In this document: piece by piece, positions 34,466 through 43,272 of the stretch
Layout of the letters: each line of letters begins with the position of its first letter
Numbering within the stretch: the stretch's first letter is position 1
Assembly: GCF_000282475.1 (NCBI RefSeq)
Contig: NZ_AKJF01000212.1
Location: forward strand, 36,015-100,014
DNA: 64,000 bases
Source of the DNA: Pseudomonas sp. GM78
Lineage (GTDB): Bacteria; Pseudomonadota; Gammaproteobacteria; Pseudomonadales; Pseudomonadaceae
Direction of reading: 5' to 3'
Notes under the pieces: generated by a model
Told to the model about the DNA's origin: nothing
The model's database searches: none
Seen by the model: the letters and a program-made list of their open reading frames with translations, nothing else
Translations under genes and position numbers: made by a program

Positions 34466-36197
34466 GGTCGATCTCCTTTTCATAAGCAGTGATGCCGGCG
34501 ATATGGCGCGCGGCGATGTAGCCGAACGTCAGCGCCGGCCCCAGGTTGATGCCGCCAGCGGGGTAGTGGCCGCCCATGATGCTGGCCATGTCGCCTCCCG
34601 CCGCATACAAGCCAGTGATGGCCTGGCCCGAGTCGTCGAGGACCTGGGCGTGTTGATTGACCTTGAGCCCGGCAAAGGTGCCGAAACAACCCGGTTCGAC
34701 TTTCACGGCATAGAACGGTCCTTGCTCGATCGGTGCGACGCAGGGGTTGGGTTGCTGCAGTGCATCTCCCTGTTTGCGGTTGTAGGGCGTTGAGCCGCGG
34801 CCGAACTGCGGGTCCTGGCCATTGCGCGCGTGGCGGTTGTAGTCCGACACGGTGGTGCGCAAGCGGGCCGGGTCGATACCGCAGGCCTGTGCCAATTCCT
34901 CCAGGTTCTTGCCACTTTTCAGATAACCGCTGCGGATAAAGGATGACAGCGGCACCGGAAACGGCCGGGAAATACCCAGGCCATAACGTCGCTGGAAGCC
35001 GTGGCTGCAGATCAGCCAGGAGGCTACTGCTTCGCCGGGCGGGGCGCTGGCGACCATGGCCGTCACATAGTCGTAGTAGCCGTTGGCTTCGTTGACGAAG
35101 CGCTGACCATTGCTCAGCACCCCGATGATCCCCGGCTTGCCACGCTCGATGATGTGCGGGAAGTGGCCGCTGCTGCCATCACGGTATGGCACTCGCGAAA
35201 CCGGTGCCCAGGCCACAGGCGATACCTGATCGGTGTCGACTTGGGCGCCGGCGCTCTCGCCCAGCCGCAGGCCGTCGCCAGACACGCCGAGGGGTGGCAG
35301 GGCCAGGTGTTCGTGACCAGTCGGCGTACGGGGGAACAGGGCCTTGCGCCGTTCGATGTCATTGGCAAAACCGCCGGCTGCGAGCACCACCGCCTTGCGG
35401 GCCTTGATGCGGATCGAACCTTTGGCAGTGCTCACCACCGCGCCCTGCACCTTATTGTTCTCGCGCAACAATTCGGTGACGGGTGCCGACTCCCACAGCA
35501 ATACGCCAAGATCGTCGGCGGATTTCGCCAGGCGTGCTACCAGCGCCACGCCGTTGACCAGTTGCATCGCTCGGCCATGCACGACGAGGTCGAGCAAATG
35601 GCGGGTGAAACGCCGTGTAACGTGCCAGGCCGCCGACAACGAGCGGGTCAGGTTAAGGAACGCGGTAAGGTCTGCGCCCGCCATGATCGGCATGCCCATG
35701 AAGGAGGTTTCGCGCATGGTTTTGCGCAGGCGCTTGAGCAGCTTGCCGACGTTGCGCGCGTCATACGGCGCGGCGATGACCGAACGCCCACCGGTACCGG
35801 CGCCCGGCGTGTCTCCATGAATGTCGGCAATCGCGTTGCCATCGGCGAATTGCAGCGAGGTGTGCTGTTCGAAGAACGCCACCATGCGCGGAGCGGCTTC
35901 AAGGAAGGCATCGATCATCAAAGGGTCATAGTGATCACCCAGTTCGTGTTTCAAGTAAGTGCGCGGTTGTTCAACGTCTTCGACGATGCCGGCTCGCCGG
36001 GCCAGGGGATTGCAGGGTACCCACGCCCAACCACCGGACCAGGCGGTGGCGCCGCCAAAAACCGGGTCTTTTTCCACCACGATCACTTTCAGTCCATGCC
36101 ATGCGGCCGTCACGGCCGTTGCGAGGCCGGCCGCACCGGAGCCGACGATCAGCACATCGCAGTCGATGTCGGGAAGGCAGTACGTTTCGGCAGGCAT
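34449..36197 (-). CDS. KstD-like FAD-dependent dehydrogenase
   Basis: 582 residues from ATG 36197. N-terminal FAD motif GSGAAGLATAVTAAWHG (19-35), a fumarate-reductase/3-ketosteroid-dehydrogenase-type substrate domain, and the C-terminal GGHYPAGGINLGPALTFGYIA block, close to the YPGxGxxxGPAxxFGYIA motif of 3-ketosteroid 1-dehydrogenases that carries the catalytic tyrosine. Such enzymes introduce a C=C bond next to a ketone. There are no other steroid genes, so a cyclic ketone from the neighbouring pathway is a likelier substrate. Preceded by an IclR-type operator. Confidence 0.8.
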   Translation of the reverse strand: MPAETYCLPDIDCDVLIVGSGAAGLATAVTAAWHGLKVIVVEKDPVFGGATAWSGGWAWVPCNPLARRAGIVEDVEQPRTYLKHELGDHYDPLMIDAFLEAAPRMVAFFEQHTSLQFADGNAIADIHGDTPGAGTGGRSVIAAPYDARNVGKLLKRLRKTMRETSFMGMPIMAGADLTAFLNLTRSLSAAWHVTRRFTRHLLDLVVHGRAMQLVNGVALVARLAKSADDLGVLLWESAPVTELLRENNKVQGAVVSTAKGSIRIKARKAVVLAAGGFANDIERRKALFPRTPTGHEHLALPPLGVSGDGLRLGESAGAQVDTDQVSPVAWAPVSRVPYRDGSSGHFPHIIERGKPGIIGVLSNGQRFVNEANGYYDYVTAMVASAPPGEAVASWLICSHGFQRRYGLGISRPFPVPLSSFIRSGYLKSGKNLEELAQACGIDPARLRTTVSDYNRHARNGQDPQFGRGSTPYNRKQGDALQQPNPCVAPIEQGPFYAVKVEPGCFGTFAGLKVNQHAQVLDDSGQAITGLYAAGGDMASIMGGHYPAGGINLGPALTFGYIAARHIAGITAYEKEIDHDAHR

Positions 36198-36223
36198 GGC
36201 TTGAACTCCGGCGTTTATTATTT

Positions 36224-36238
36224 TGGAATCTAATTCCA
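36224..36238. promoter_or_regulatory. Candidate IclR operator
   Basis: TGGAAT-cta-ATTCCA, perfect 6-bp arms, 27 bases upstream of the KstD-like start. It fits the TGGAA-N5-TTCCA pattern of the E. coli IclR operator. A near-identical copy lies at 37342-37356. Confidence 0.6.
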
Positions 36239-36372
36239 GAAAATATATGAGGCTGGAAGAAAGCGGGCAAGTCGATGCGGCGTAAAGCGGGCGGTTATCG
36301 GACAGGCAGTTCCAGATTTCGCATTCCGTGGGTTGTCTTCTAGAATCGAGCAAATTTTGTGTGGATACCCCC

Positions 36373-37149
36373 ATGGCCGGCAGTCAGATCGAACGTGTTT
36401 TCAGTGTGCTTGAAAGCCTCACCAGCGACCCTCGTGGCCTGCCGATGCAGGTGCTGGCGGAGCAACTGGGCATCCCCAAGAGTGCCACCCACCGGCTACT
36501 GGCCGAGCTGATCCGGCTTGGCTACGTGCGGCAGAATCCAGAGAACCTGCGTTATCACTTGTCGACCCGGCTGGTGGCGATGGGTTTCCGTTATCTGTCG
36601 AGCAGCGGTGCCGATATCGTGCAACCGGTGCTTGACCGACTGGCTCAGGAAACCGGCGAACTGGTGCGCCTGGGGGTCATCGAAGGCGAGCGCCAGACCT
36701 GGATCGCCAAGTCCCAGGGGGCTCGTTCCGGCCTGCGCTATGACCCGGACATGGGCCGCGATGCGCCGCTGTTCTACACCGCTTCCGGCCATGCCTGGCT
36801 GGCGTGCATGAGTGATGCCGAAGCCTTGTCGCTGGTGGAACGCCAGGCGGCGGACCGGCCGCTGGAGCTGGGACCGAATGCCCCAAGTTCCAATATTGAA
36901 TTGCTTGAACGCTTGCGCCTGGCACGGGAGCAGGGCTACGCCTGTGTCGAGGAAAGTTCGGCGGTAGGCACCTCGGCGATTGCTGCTGTGGTGCGCCATC
37001 CCGGTGATGGCCGGGTGATCGGCGTGCTCAGCATCGCCGGGCCGAGTGCGCGGATGCCGGGCGCGCGGCTGCATGAGTTGGCGCCGTTGTTGTTGGCGTT
37101 TACCGATGAGTTGTCGGCCGCGAGTCTGGCGTCGGAGCTATTCAGCTGA
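36373..37149 (+). CDS. IclR family transcriptional regulator
   Basis: 258 residues. N-terminal winged HTH (IERVFSVLESLTSDPRGLPMQVLAEQLGIPKSATHRLLAELIRLGYV, 6-55) and IclR effector domain with LGVIEGERQTWIAKSQG, YTASGHAWLA and SAIAAVVRHPGDGRVIGVLSIAGP. Divergent from the KstD-like gene and upstream of the Gfo/Idh operon; both flanking operons carry a matching pseudopalindrome. It therefore probably governs both. The effector would be a pathway substrate or intermediate. Confidence 0.92.
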   Translation: MAGSQIERVFSVLESLTSDPRGLPMQVLAEQLGIPKSATHRLLAELIRLGYVRQNPENLRYHLSTRLVAMGFRYLSSSGADIVQPVLDRLAQETGELVRLGVIEGERQTWIAKSQGARSGLRYDPDMGRDAPLFYTASGHAWLACMSDAEALSLVERQAADRPLELGPNAPSSNIELLERLRLAREQGYACVEESSAVGTSAIAAVVRHPGDGRVIGVLSIAGPSARMPGARLHELAPLLLAFTDELSAASLASELFS

Positions 37150-37164
37150 GTCCTGCACCAACCC

Positions 37165-37270
37165 CCTGTGGGAGCGAGCCTGCTCGCGAAAGCGCTGTAA
37201 CAGCCGGTATTGATTTCGACTGGCACTCCGTCTTCGTCGGAACGCCGCCCGGAGCCGGCTCGCTCCCACA
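37165..37270. repeat. Degenerate REP pair
   Basis: Left arm is a good REP (CGAGC-CT-GCTCG core at about 37175); the right arm keeps only GGCTCGCTCCCACA. Lies between the IclR gene and the Gfo/Idh operon. Confidence 0.7.
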
Positions 37271-37341
37271 TTTGACCAAGGCTGAACTCGCTAAAGCTGT
37301 GCGCTGTTCGAACACTTTCAATGCACGCCTGTGTAAGAATC

Positions 37342-37380
37342 TGGAACCAGGTTCTAAATTGTTGAAATTCATCTTCCAAC
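37342..37380. promoter_or_regulatory. Candidate IclR operators in front of the Gfo/Idh operon
   Basis: TGGAAC-cag-GTTCTA at 37342-37356 (one mismatch between arms), followed by a weaker GTTG...CAAC dyad at 37361-37380. The first matches the site at 36224 in 15-base layout, TGGAA(T/C)NNN(A/G)TTC(C/T)A. Confidence 0.55.
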
Positions 37381-37403
37381 AATAACCACAAGAGGACCGC
37401 TGC

Positions 37404-38462
37404 ATGAGTTCGCCCCCCCTTCGAATAGCCCTTATTGGTGCCGGCACCATGGGCCAGCAGCATTACCAGCATCTGAAAACCCTGACTGAAGCGACCTTGT
37501 GCGCAGTGGCCGACCCCGGCCCGCAAGCGCCGGGTTTGGCGAAGGAATGGGGTGTGGAGTATTTCGCCGATCATCGTCAGATGCTGGAGCAGGCTAAGCC
37601 TGCGGCCGTCATTATCGCCAACCCGAATGCGCTGCACGTCAGCACCGCGCTCGATTGCCTGGCTGCCGGTGTACCGGTGTTGCTGGAAAAGCCGGTGGGT
37701 GTGCACCTGGATGAGGCTCGTGAGCTGGTGGCTGCCTCGAAGTCGAGCGGCGTTGCGGTGTTGGTCGGCCATCATCGACGCCACAATCCCTTGATCGTGC
37801 GCGCCCATGAACTTGTCCACAGCGGCGCGTTGGGCCAGTTGAGCACCGTCACCGCGCTCTGGCAATTGCGCAAACCCGACAGTTATTTCGAAACGGCCTG
37901 GCGCCGCGAGCCCGGTGCGGGCATGTTGTTGACCAACCTGATCCACGACCTCGACCTGCTCCGTCATCTGTGCGGCGAAGTTCGCCAGGTGCAGGCCATC
38001 ACCAGTAACGCCGTGCGCGGGTTTGCCAACGAAGATTGTGCGGCCGTGCTGCTGCAATTCGACAATGGTGCGCTGGGCAGCCTGACCGGGTCCGATGCGG
38101 TGGCGGCGCCCTGGAGTTGGGAGCTGGGCTCCGGGGAGAACCCGGTGTATCCACGCCAGGCCGACCAACCGTGCTATTTGCTGGCGGGCACCGCGGGGGC
38201 GCTGAGCATCCCGCAGCTCAAGCGCTGGCACTACACGCAAGCGGACGGTGGATGGCATCAACCCCTGGTGTCGACTGACGAGCCTTTCAGCGTCGATCAA
38301 GCGCTGCGCTTGCAGTTGCAGCACTTCGTGCGTGTTGCGCGTGGGGAGGTCGAACCGCTGGTCAGCGCCGCCGATGCAGCCCGCACCCTGGCGTTGGTCG
38401 AAGCGATTCGCCAAGCCGCTGAAACCGGGCGCGCCTGCGCACCCGCCTTGATCGAGGATTGA
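37404..38462 (+). CDS. Gfo/Idh/MocA family dehydrogenase
   Basis: 352 residues. N-terminal NAD(P) Rossmann motif IGAGTMGQQHYQHL (11-24), the family signature EKPVG with catalytic K96, and NLIHDLDLLRHLCGE carrying the Asp/His catalytic pair in the C-terminal domain. These enzymes oxidise or reduce a ring or sugar hydroxyl, as in myo-inositol dehydrogenase. Its stop overlaps the region just ahead of the TIM-barrel gene, indicating translational coupling. First gene of a three-gene operon. Confidence 0.9.
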   Translation: MSSPPLRIALIGAGTMGQQHYQHLKTLTEATLCAVADPGPQAPGLAKEWGVEYFADHRQMLEQAKPAAVIIANPNALHVSTALDCLAAGVPVLLEKPVGVHLDEARELVAASKSSGVAVLVGHHRRHNPLIVRAHELVHSGALGQLSTVTALWQLRKPDSYFETAWRREPGAGMLLTNLIHDLDLLRHLCGEVRQVQAITSNAVRGFANEDCAAVLLQFDNGALGSLTGSDAVAAPWSWELGSGENPVYPRQADQPCYLLAGTAGALSIPQLKRWHYTQADGGWHQPLVSTDEPFSVDQALRLQLQHFVRVARGEVEPLVSAADAARTLALVEAIRQAAETGRACAPALIED

Positions 38463-38464
38463 CC

Positions 38465-39283
38465 ATGAGTGAACGAATCTTTTCCCTGGCCAGTCTGACC
38501 GTGCTGGAGTTGTCACCGCCGGACATGGTCGAGGTCGCGGCGCGGGCCGGTTACAGTCATGTCGGCTTGCGCCTGGTACCGGCGACGCCAGAGGAACACC
38601 ATTTTGCGCTGGTGGCGGATGACGATCTGCGGCGCCAGACCCTGGCACGTCTGCGCGATACCGGCATTCGTGTATTGGATGTCGAAATCCTGCGGCTTAA
38701 ACCGGACACCGTTGTTGCCGATTTCGAGCGGGTGCTTGCAGTGGGTGCCGAATTCGGTGCCAGTGAGTTGCTGGTGGCGGGGAACGATCCTGACGAGCAA
38801 CGGCTGACGGAAAATTTTGCCCGGCTGTGTGATCTGGCGGCGCCTTACGGGTTGCATCCGCACCTGGAGTTCATGCCCTGGACCGACGCGCGGGATCTGC
38901 AGCAAGCCGCGCGCATCATTGAAAAGGCCGAGCGTGAAAACGCGGCGGTGCTGGTCGATGCCTTTCACTTCGATCGCTCTGGGTCGCGGCTGGAAGATCT
39001 GGCCAGGGTTGCCCCCTCACGGTTACGGTATGCGCAGTTGTGTGACGTGGCGGGGCCCAGGCCGCAAGACATGGCAGAGATCTTGCGGCAGGCGCGTAAT
39101 GAACGGCGTTTTCCCGGTGATGGCGATTGTGATCTGCCGGGGCTGTTGCGGTGTTTGCCGGCTAACATTCCATTGAGCCTGGAGATCCCCACTGTGCAAC
39201 TGCTGGAGCAGGGCGTGAGTGGGCTGGACCGGGCGCGGATGGCATTGAGTAAAACCCGTGAATTGCTTGCGCGGCTGACCTAG
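38465..39283 (+). CDS. TIM-barrel enzyme of the AP-endonuclease-2/xylose-isomerase-like family with a dehydroshikimate-dehydratase-type metal site
   Basis: 272 residues. Four acidic/amide metal-ligand positions are visible: E135 (LEFMPW), D165 (VLVDAFHF, with H168), Q191 (YAQLCD) and E240 (PLSLEI). They fall at almost the same numbers as E134, D165, Q191 and E239 in the QuiC protein of this window, and FPGDGDCDLPGLL parallels FPGQGEFDLPGFL there. Likely an isomerase or dehydratase of a cyclic keto-acid or keto-polyol. Start ATG 38465 lies 2 bases past the Gfo/Idh stop. Exact substrate not determinable. Confidence 0.85.
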   Translation: MSERIFSLASLTVLELSPPDMVEVAARAGYSHVGLRLVPATPEEHHFALVADDDLRRQTLARLRDTGIRVLDVEILRLKPDTVVADFERVLAVGAEFGASELLVAGNDPDEQRLTENFARLCDLAAPYGLHPHLEFMPWTDARDLQQAARIIEKAERENAAVLVDAFHFDRSGSRLEDLARVAPSRLRYAQLCDVAGPRPQDMAEILRQARNERRFPGDGDCDLPGLLRCLPANIPLSLEIPTVQLLEQGVSGLDRARMALSKTRELLARLT

Positions 39284-39319
39284 GCCCCGCGAAGTGTTGT
39301 TTTTGAACAAGGAATCCCA

Positions 39320-40198
39320 ATGACCGTCAGCACACCGCTTTCCGGCGTCAATCAGCCCTTCAAAGGGATCCTGCTGATCGTTGTCGCAACCTTCCTGTTT
39401 TCCAGTCATGACGCTTTGTCGAAGTACCTTTCCGGGTTCTATCCGATTGTCATGGTGGTCTGGGCGCGTTATGTGGTGCACACCTTGCTGATGGCCGGGA
39501 TATTCCTGCCGCAATCCGGGCTGCGCGTGCTGCGTACCAAGCGGCCGCTGCTGCAACTGGTTCGCGCGTTGTGCCTGCTGGGCACCAGCCTGTTTTTCAC
39601 CACGGGGTTGATGTACATCCCGCTGGCCGAGGCAACGTCGGTCAACTTCCTCGCTCCGGTGCTGGTGACTGCGTTGTCGGTGCCGTTGCTGGGGGAGAAG
39701 GTCACACGTGGCCAATGGCTGGCGGTGATTTGCGGTTTTATCGGGGTGCTGATCATCGTCCACCCCGGTGGTGATCTGTTCACCCCGGCGGTGCTGCTGC
39801 CGTTGTGCTCGGCGTTGTTTTTCTGCTTCTACCAGTTGCTGACTCGCAAGCTCAGCGAGATCGACAGCCCGACCACCAGCAACTTCTTTGCCGGGTTGTG
39901 CAACACCCTGGTCATGAGTGCGCTGGTGCCGTTCTTCTGGCAGGTGCCGACCTTGCTGCACGGCGCAATGATGCTGGCGCTGGGCGCCTGCGGCATGACG
40001 GCGCACCTGTTCCTGACCCAGGCCTTCCGCCATGCGGCGCCGGCCTTGCTGGCGCCCTTCAGCTACTGCCAGATCGTGTTTGCCGGCCTGCTGGGCTGGC
40101 TGCTGTTTTCCCACACGCCGACCCTGACCACCATCGTCGGGATCGCCATCATTTGCTGCAGTGGCCTGGCGGCGGCATGGCAACAAAGCCGCCGCTGA
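39320..40198 (+). CDS. DMT (EamA) family transporter
   Basis: 292 residues with ten hydrophobic helices in two EamA repeats (KGILLIVVATFLFSSHDALSKYL at the start; ALLAPFSYCQIVFAGLLGWLLF in the second half). It follows the TIM-barrel gene by 36 bases in the same direction, so it is the likely transporter of the pathway. Direction of transport is not evident. The end is 6 bases from the convergent chemoreceptor gene. Confidence 0.88.
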   Translation: MTVSTPLSGVNQPFKGILLIVVATFLFSSHDALSKYLSGFYPIVMVVWARYVVHTLLMAGIFLPQSGLRVLRTKRPLLQLVRALCLLGTSLFFTTGLMYIPLAEATSVNFLAPVLVTALSVPLLGEKVTRGQWLAVICGFIGVLIIVHPGGDLFTPAVLLPLCSALFFCFYQLLTRKLSEIDSPTTSNFFAGLCNTLVMSALVPFFWQVPTLLHGAMMLALGACGMTAHLFLTQAFRHAAPALLAPFSYCQIVFAGLLGWLLFSHTPTLTTIVGIAIICCSGLAAAWQQSRR

Positions 40199-40204
40199 GC
40201 TCAC

Positions 40205-41827
40205 TCAGAACCTGAAGCGCAGCACCAGGTTTTGCAGGCCTGCGGCCAATTGCGACAGTTGCTGGCTGGTGGCGCTGGTGCGGGTTGAGGCATCGGCACT
40301 TTGCAGCGACAGGTCGCGGATGTTCAGCAGATTCCTGTCCACCTCGCGGGCCACGGCGGCTTGCTCTTCCGATGCGCTGGCGATCACCAGGTTGCGCTCA
40401 TGGATCTGCTCCATGGCCCGGGTGATTTGCGCCAAGGCGAGACCGGCCTGTTCGGCGATCGACAGGGTCTGGGCGACGCGCTGACTGTTGCCGTGCATCG
40501 ACAACACAACGCTCTCGGTATCGCCCTGGACCCGGCCGATCATCAGTTCGATTTCCCGGGTCGATTGCTGGGTACGATGGGCCAGTGCGCGCACTTCATC
40601 GGCGACCACCGCAAAACCACGCCCGGCTTCCCCGGCCCGGGCCGCTTCGATCGCCGCGTTGAGCGCCAGCAGGTTGGTCTGCTCGGCGATGGCGCGAATC
40701 ACGTCCAGCACCTTGCCGATTTCCCGGGATTGCTCGGCCAGGGTTTGCACCTGTTGCAGGGCGATGCCGGCATCGGCGCTCATGGCCTGAATCGAATCCA
40801 GTGTCTCGATGACCCGCGCCTGGCCCTGGCTGGCCTGTTGTGTCGACTGGCGCGTGCTGTCGGACGTCGAGACCGCATTGCGTGCGACTTCTTCCACGGC
40901 GACGGTCATCTCGTTGACCGCGGTGGCGGCTTGTTCGATTTCGTTGTGTTGCTGTTGCAGTCGCCCGGAATCCTGATGGGTGCTCTGGTTCATTTGCTCG
41001 GCAGCCGCGTTCAGTTGGGTCGATGCGGCGCTGATCCGTTGCAGGGTGTCGCGCAGGCTGTTCTGCATGATCGACAGGGCGGTGAGCAAGCGCGCCGTTT
41101 CATCGCTGCCCTGGCTCTGTATCGGTGTGCCGAGATCGCCGGCGGCGACTTGCTCGGCCACTTCCACGGCCTGGCGGATGGGCACCACGATGCTGCGAAT
41201 CAACAACCAGGCGAGGAGAGCGGTCAGCAGCGACACGCCAAGCAAGGCCCCGATCACCGTGACCTTCACCTGGCCATAGAGTGTGTCGGCTTGCGCTGCG
41301 GACTGACTGACTTCATTGGCGGTGAGCGCCACGAGTTCGGCGAACTGGTCTCCGCTGCGGGTCGAGTAATCCTGGATTTCGCCATTGAGCAGCGCGGTCA
41401 TTTCTTCGAGGCGGTTTGCCTGCGACAGGCTTTCGTATCGCGTCAGCGCCTCACGGTAGCGGGTGACCGTCGCGACGAAGTTTTCGTACGGCCCCCGGTT
41501 GTAGTCGCCTACGAGCGGGGCGAATTTGTCCAGTGCCTGTACAAGCCAGCCCTGCACCTGATGCAGGCGCGTGACGGTCGCGTCGAGCACCTTGGGCTCG
41601 CGATTGAGCGCCATGCGCAGGCTGAGCACACGAATGCTCAGGACGTAATCGCGAATTTCGCCCAGATAACGGGTGCTGGGCAGGGAGACGTTCTCGGTGT
41701 GCTGGCCGGTGGCGCGCACTTGCGCTACTTGCTTGAGGGCGAACAAACCTTGCAACAGGACCAGCAAGGCGATGAGGCCGAAGCTGATCATGGCGCGCTT
41801 GGCGATGCTCAGGTGACCTGGCGACAT
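40205..41827 (-). CDS. Methyl-accepting chemotaxis protein
   Basis: 540 residues. TM1 (about 11-31), periplasmic four-helix-bundle (4HB) sensor (about 32-190), TM2 (about 192-212), HAMP (about 213-265), then the signalling domain with the conserved hairpin tip [18 protein letters not shown]. Strong AAGGAGGTG ribosome site before the ATG. Size and 4HB type resemble PcaY of P. putida, reported to bind quinate, shikimate and related C6-ring acids. Position next to the quinate/shikimate genes makes a similar ligand plausible; this is inference. Confidence 0.93.
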   Translation of the reverse strand: MSPGHLSIAKRAMISFGLIALLVLLQGLFALKQVAQVRATGQHTENVSLPSTRYLGEIRDYVLSIRVLSLRMALNREPKVLDATVTRLHQVQGWLVQALDKFAPLVGDYNRGPYENFVATVTRYREALTRYESLSQANRLEEMTALLNGEIQDYSTRSGDQFAELVALTANEVSQSAAQADTLYGQVKVTVIGALLGVSLLTALLAWLLIRSIVVPIRQAVEVAEQVAAGDLGTPIQSQGSDETARLLTALSIMQNSLRDTLQRISAASTQLNAAAEQMNQSTHQDSGRLQQQHNEIEQAATAVNEMTVAVEEVARNAVSTSDSTRQSTQQASQGQARVIETLDSIQAMSADAGIALQQVQTLAEQSREIGKVLDVIRAIAEQTNLLALNAAIEAARAGEAGRGFAVVADEVRALAHRTQQSTREIELMIGRVQGDTESVVLSMHGNSQRVAQTLSIAEQAGLALAQITRAMEQIHERNLVIASASEEQAAVAREVDRNLLNIRDLSLQSADASTRTSATSQQLSQLAAGLQNLVLRFRF

Positions 41828-41882
41828 GGTTTCACCTCCTTGGCGATGAGTGGATATTCAGGAATTCATAAAAAGCAGGCAC

Positions 41883-41915
41883 AAAAAAAGCGCAGGCCCG
41901 AAACCGGGCCTGCGC
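41883..41915 (-). terminator. Rho-independent terminator of the MFS gene
   Basis: 11-bp stem GCGCAGGCCCG / CGGGCCTGCGC, followed on the minus strand by T7, 11 bases past the MFS stop. Confidence 0.9.
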
Positions 41916-41925
41916 CGAGGGAACA

Positions 41926-43272
41926 TCAGTCTTCTACTTTCGGAATCTTGCGCGGTGCCATGAAGTACAGCCAGATCAGCGCGATGAAGTACATCGCCGG
42001 GATCAGGGTGAACAGCACGGTGTAGTTGTTGTTGGTGACGGTCAGGATGTGGCCGACCAACTGGGTCATGAACATCCCGCCAATCGCCGCACACATGCCG
42101 CCGAAGCCGAACACCGTACTCATCATGTACTTGGGGGTGTAGTCCATCACCAGGCTCCAGATGTTCGCGGTCCAGGCCTGGTGTGCGCCGATGGCCAGGG
42201 AGATCGCGGCTACCGCCACCCACAGGTTGCTGGAGCCGGCGGCCATGATCACGCCGATGATGCAGCAGGCGAACAGGAACATGGACATCAGGCGCGCCTT
42301 GATCGGGTTGACGCCGCGACCGATCAGGAACGAGGACAGGATCCCGCCGCCGACACTGCCGAAGTCGGCGGTGAGGTAGATGATGATCAGCGGAATGCCC
42401 ATCTGGGTCACGTTGATGCCCAGGTTGTATTGCTGATTGAGGAACGGTGGCAGCCAGTACAGGTAGAACCAGAACACCGGCGCCGTGATCGAGTAGGCGA
42501 GGGCGAAGGCCCAGGTGCCGCGCATGCGCAGGATCTTCGAGAACGGTACGCGGGTTTGTTCCGGTTCCACTTCGTTCTGGATGTAGTCCAGTTCCGACTG
42601 TTTGACGCTTGGGTGATCTTCCGGGTTGAAGTACTTCAGGCCCCAGAACAGCAGCCAGATCCCGCCCAGTGCCGACATGCACAGGAACGCAGCCTGCCAG
42701 CCCCAGACGTGGAGGATCAGCGGCAACAGCATCGGGGTGAACATTGCACCGACGTTGGTACCGGCGTTGAAAATGCCGGTGGCCACGGCGCGCTCGCCGG
42801 CCGGGAACCACAGGCGCGTGGTTTTCACGCAGGCCGGGTAGTTGGCGGCTTCGGTCAGGCCGAGAATGAAACGGCAGACCATGAAGCCGACCGCCGAAGT
42901 GGCCAGACCGTGGGCGCCGGTCGCCAGGCTCCAGAGCAACACGGCGCAGAAGAACACGCGCTTGACGCCGACCCGGTCGATCAAGCGGCCTTGTATCACG
43001 AAACCGATGGCGTAGCCGACCTGGAACCAGAAGTTGATGTTGGCGTAGTCCATCGCCGTCCAGCTCATTTCCTTGGCCAGGATGGGCTGCATGACGCCGA
43101 GGGCGGCGCGGTCGATGTAGTTCAGGGTGGTGGCGAAAAACACCAGCGCCAGCATGCCCCAACGGGTTTTGCCGACAGCCATGGCGCCGCGGATTTTGTC
43201 GCCGATGCCGCCAGAGGCAGCGCTCATGGCCGGAGCCATGCGTGAGCTAGGTGTAGGATTCATGTGTGCCAT
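41926..43272 (-). CDS. MFS transporter, anion:cation symporter (ACS) type
   Basis: 448 residues from ATG 43272 (an alternative ATG is at 43263, and a TTG at 43290). Twelve membrane helices; NYIDRAALGVMQPIL in TM1 and GLTEAANYPACVKTTRLWFP after TM4 are hallmarks of the ACS family that takes up organic anions such as hexuronates, phthalate or quinate/shikimate-like acids. Divergent from quiC, so probably the uptake system for the same substrate. A strong terminator follows. Confidence 0.88.
   Translation of the reverse strand: MAHMNPTPSSRMAPAMSAASGGIGDKIRGAMAVGKTRWGMLALVFFATTLNYIDRAALGVMQPILAKEMSWTAMDYANINFWFQVGYAIGFVIQGRLIDRVGVKRVFFCAVLLWSLATGAHGLATSAVGFMVCRFILGLTEAANYPACVKTTRLWFPAGERAVATGIFNAGTNVGAMFTPMLLPLILHVWGWQAAFLCMSALGGIWLLFWGLKYFNPEDHPSVKQSELDYIQNEVEPEQTRVPFSKILRMRGTWAFALAYSITAPVFWFYLYWLPPFLNQQYNLGINVTQMGIPLIIIYLTADFGSVGGGILSSFLIGRGVNPIKARLMSMFLFACCIIGVIMAAGSSNLWVAVAAISLAIGAHQAWTANIWSLVMDYTPKYMMSTVFGFGGMCAAIGGMFMTQLVGHILTVTNNNYTVLFTLIPAMYFIALIWLYFMAPRKIPKVED

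Noticed and set aside
35001-36233. 410-codon plus-strand frame opposite the KstD-like gene
   Set aside because: The minus strand carries a full flavoprotein with FAD motif; this frame has no family features.
42049-43245. 398-codon plus-strand frame opposite the MFS transporter
   Set aside because: Shadow of twelve-helix membrane protein; strongly polar His/Gln/Asp-rich translation.
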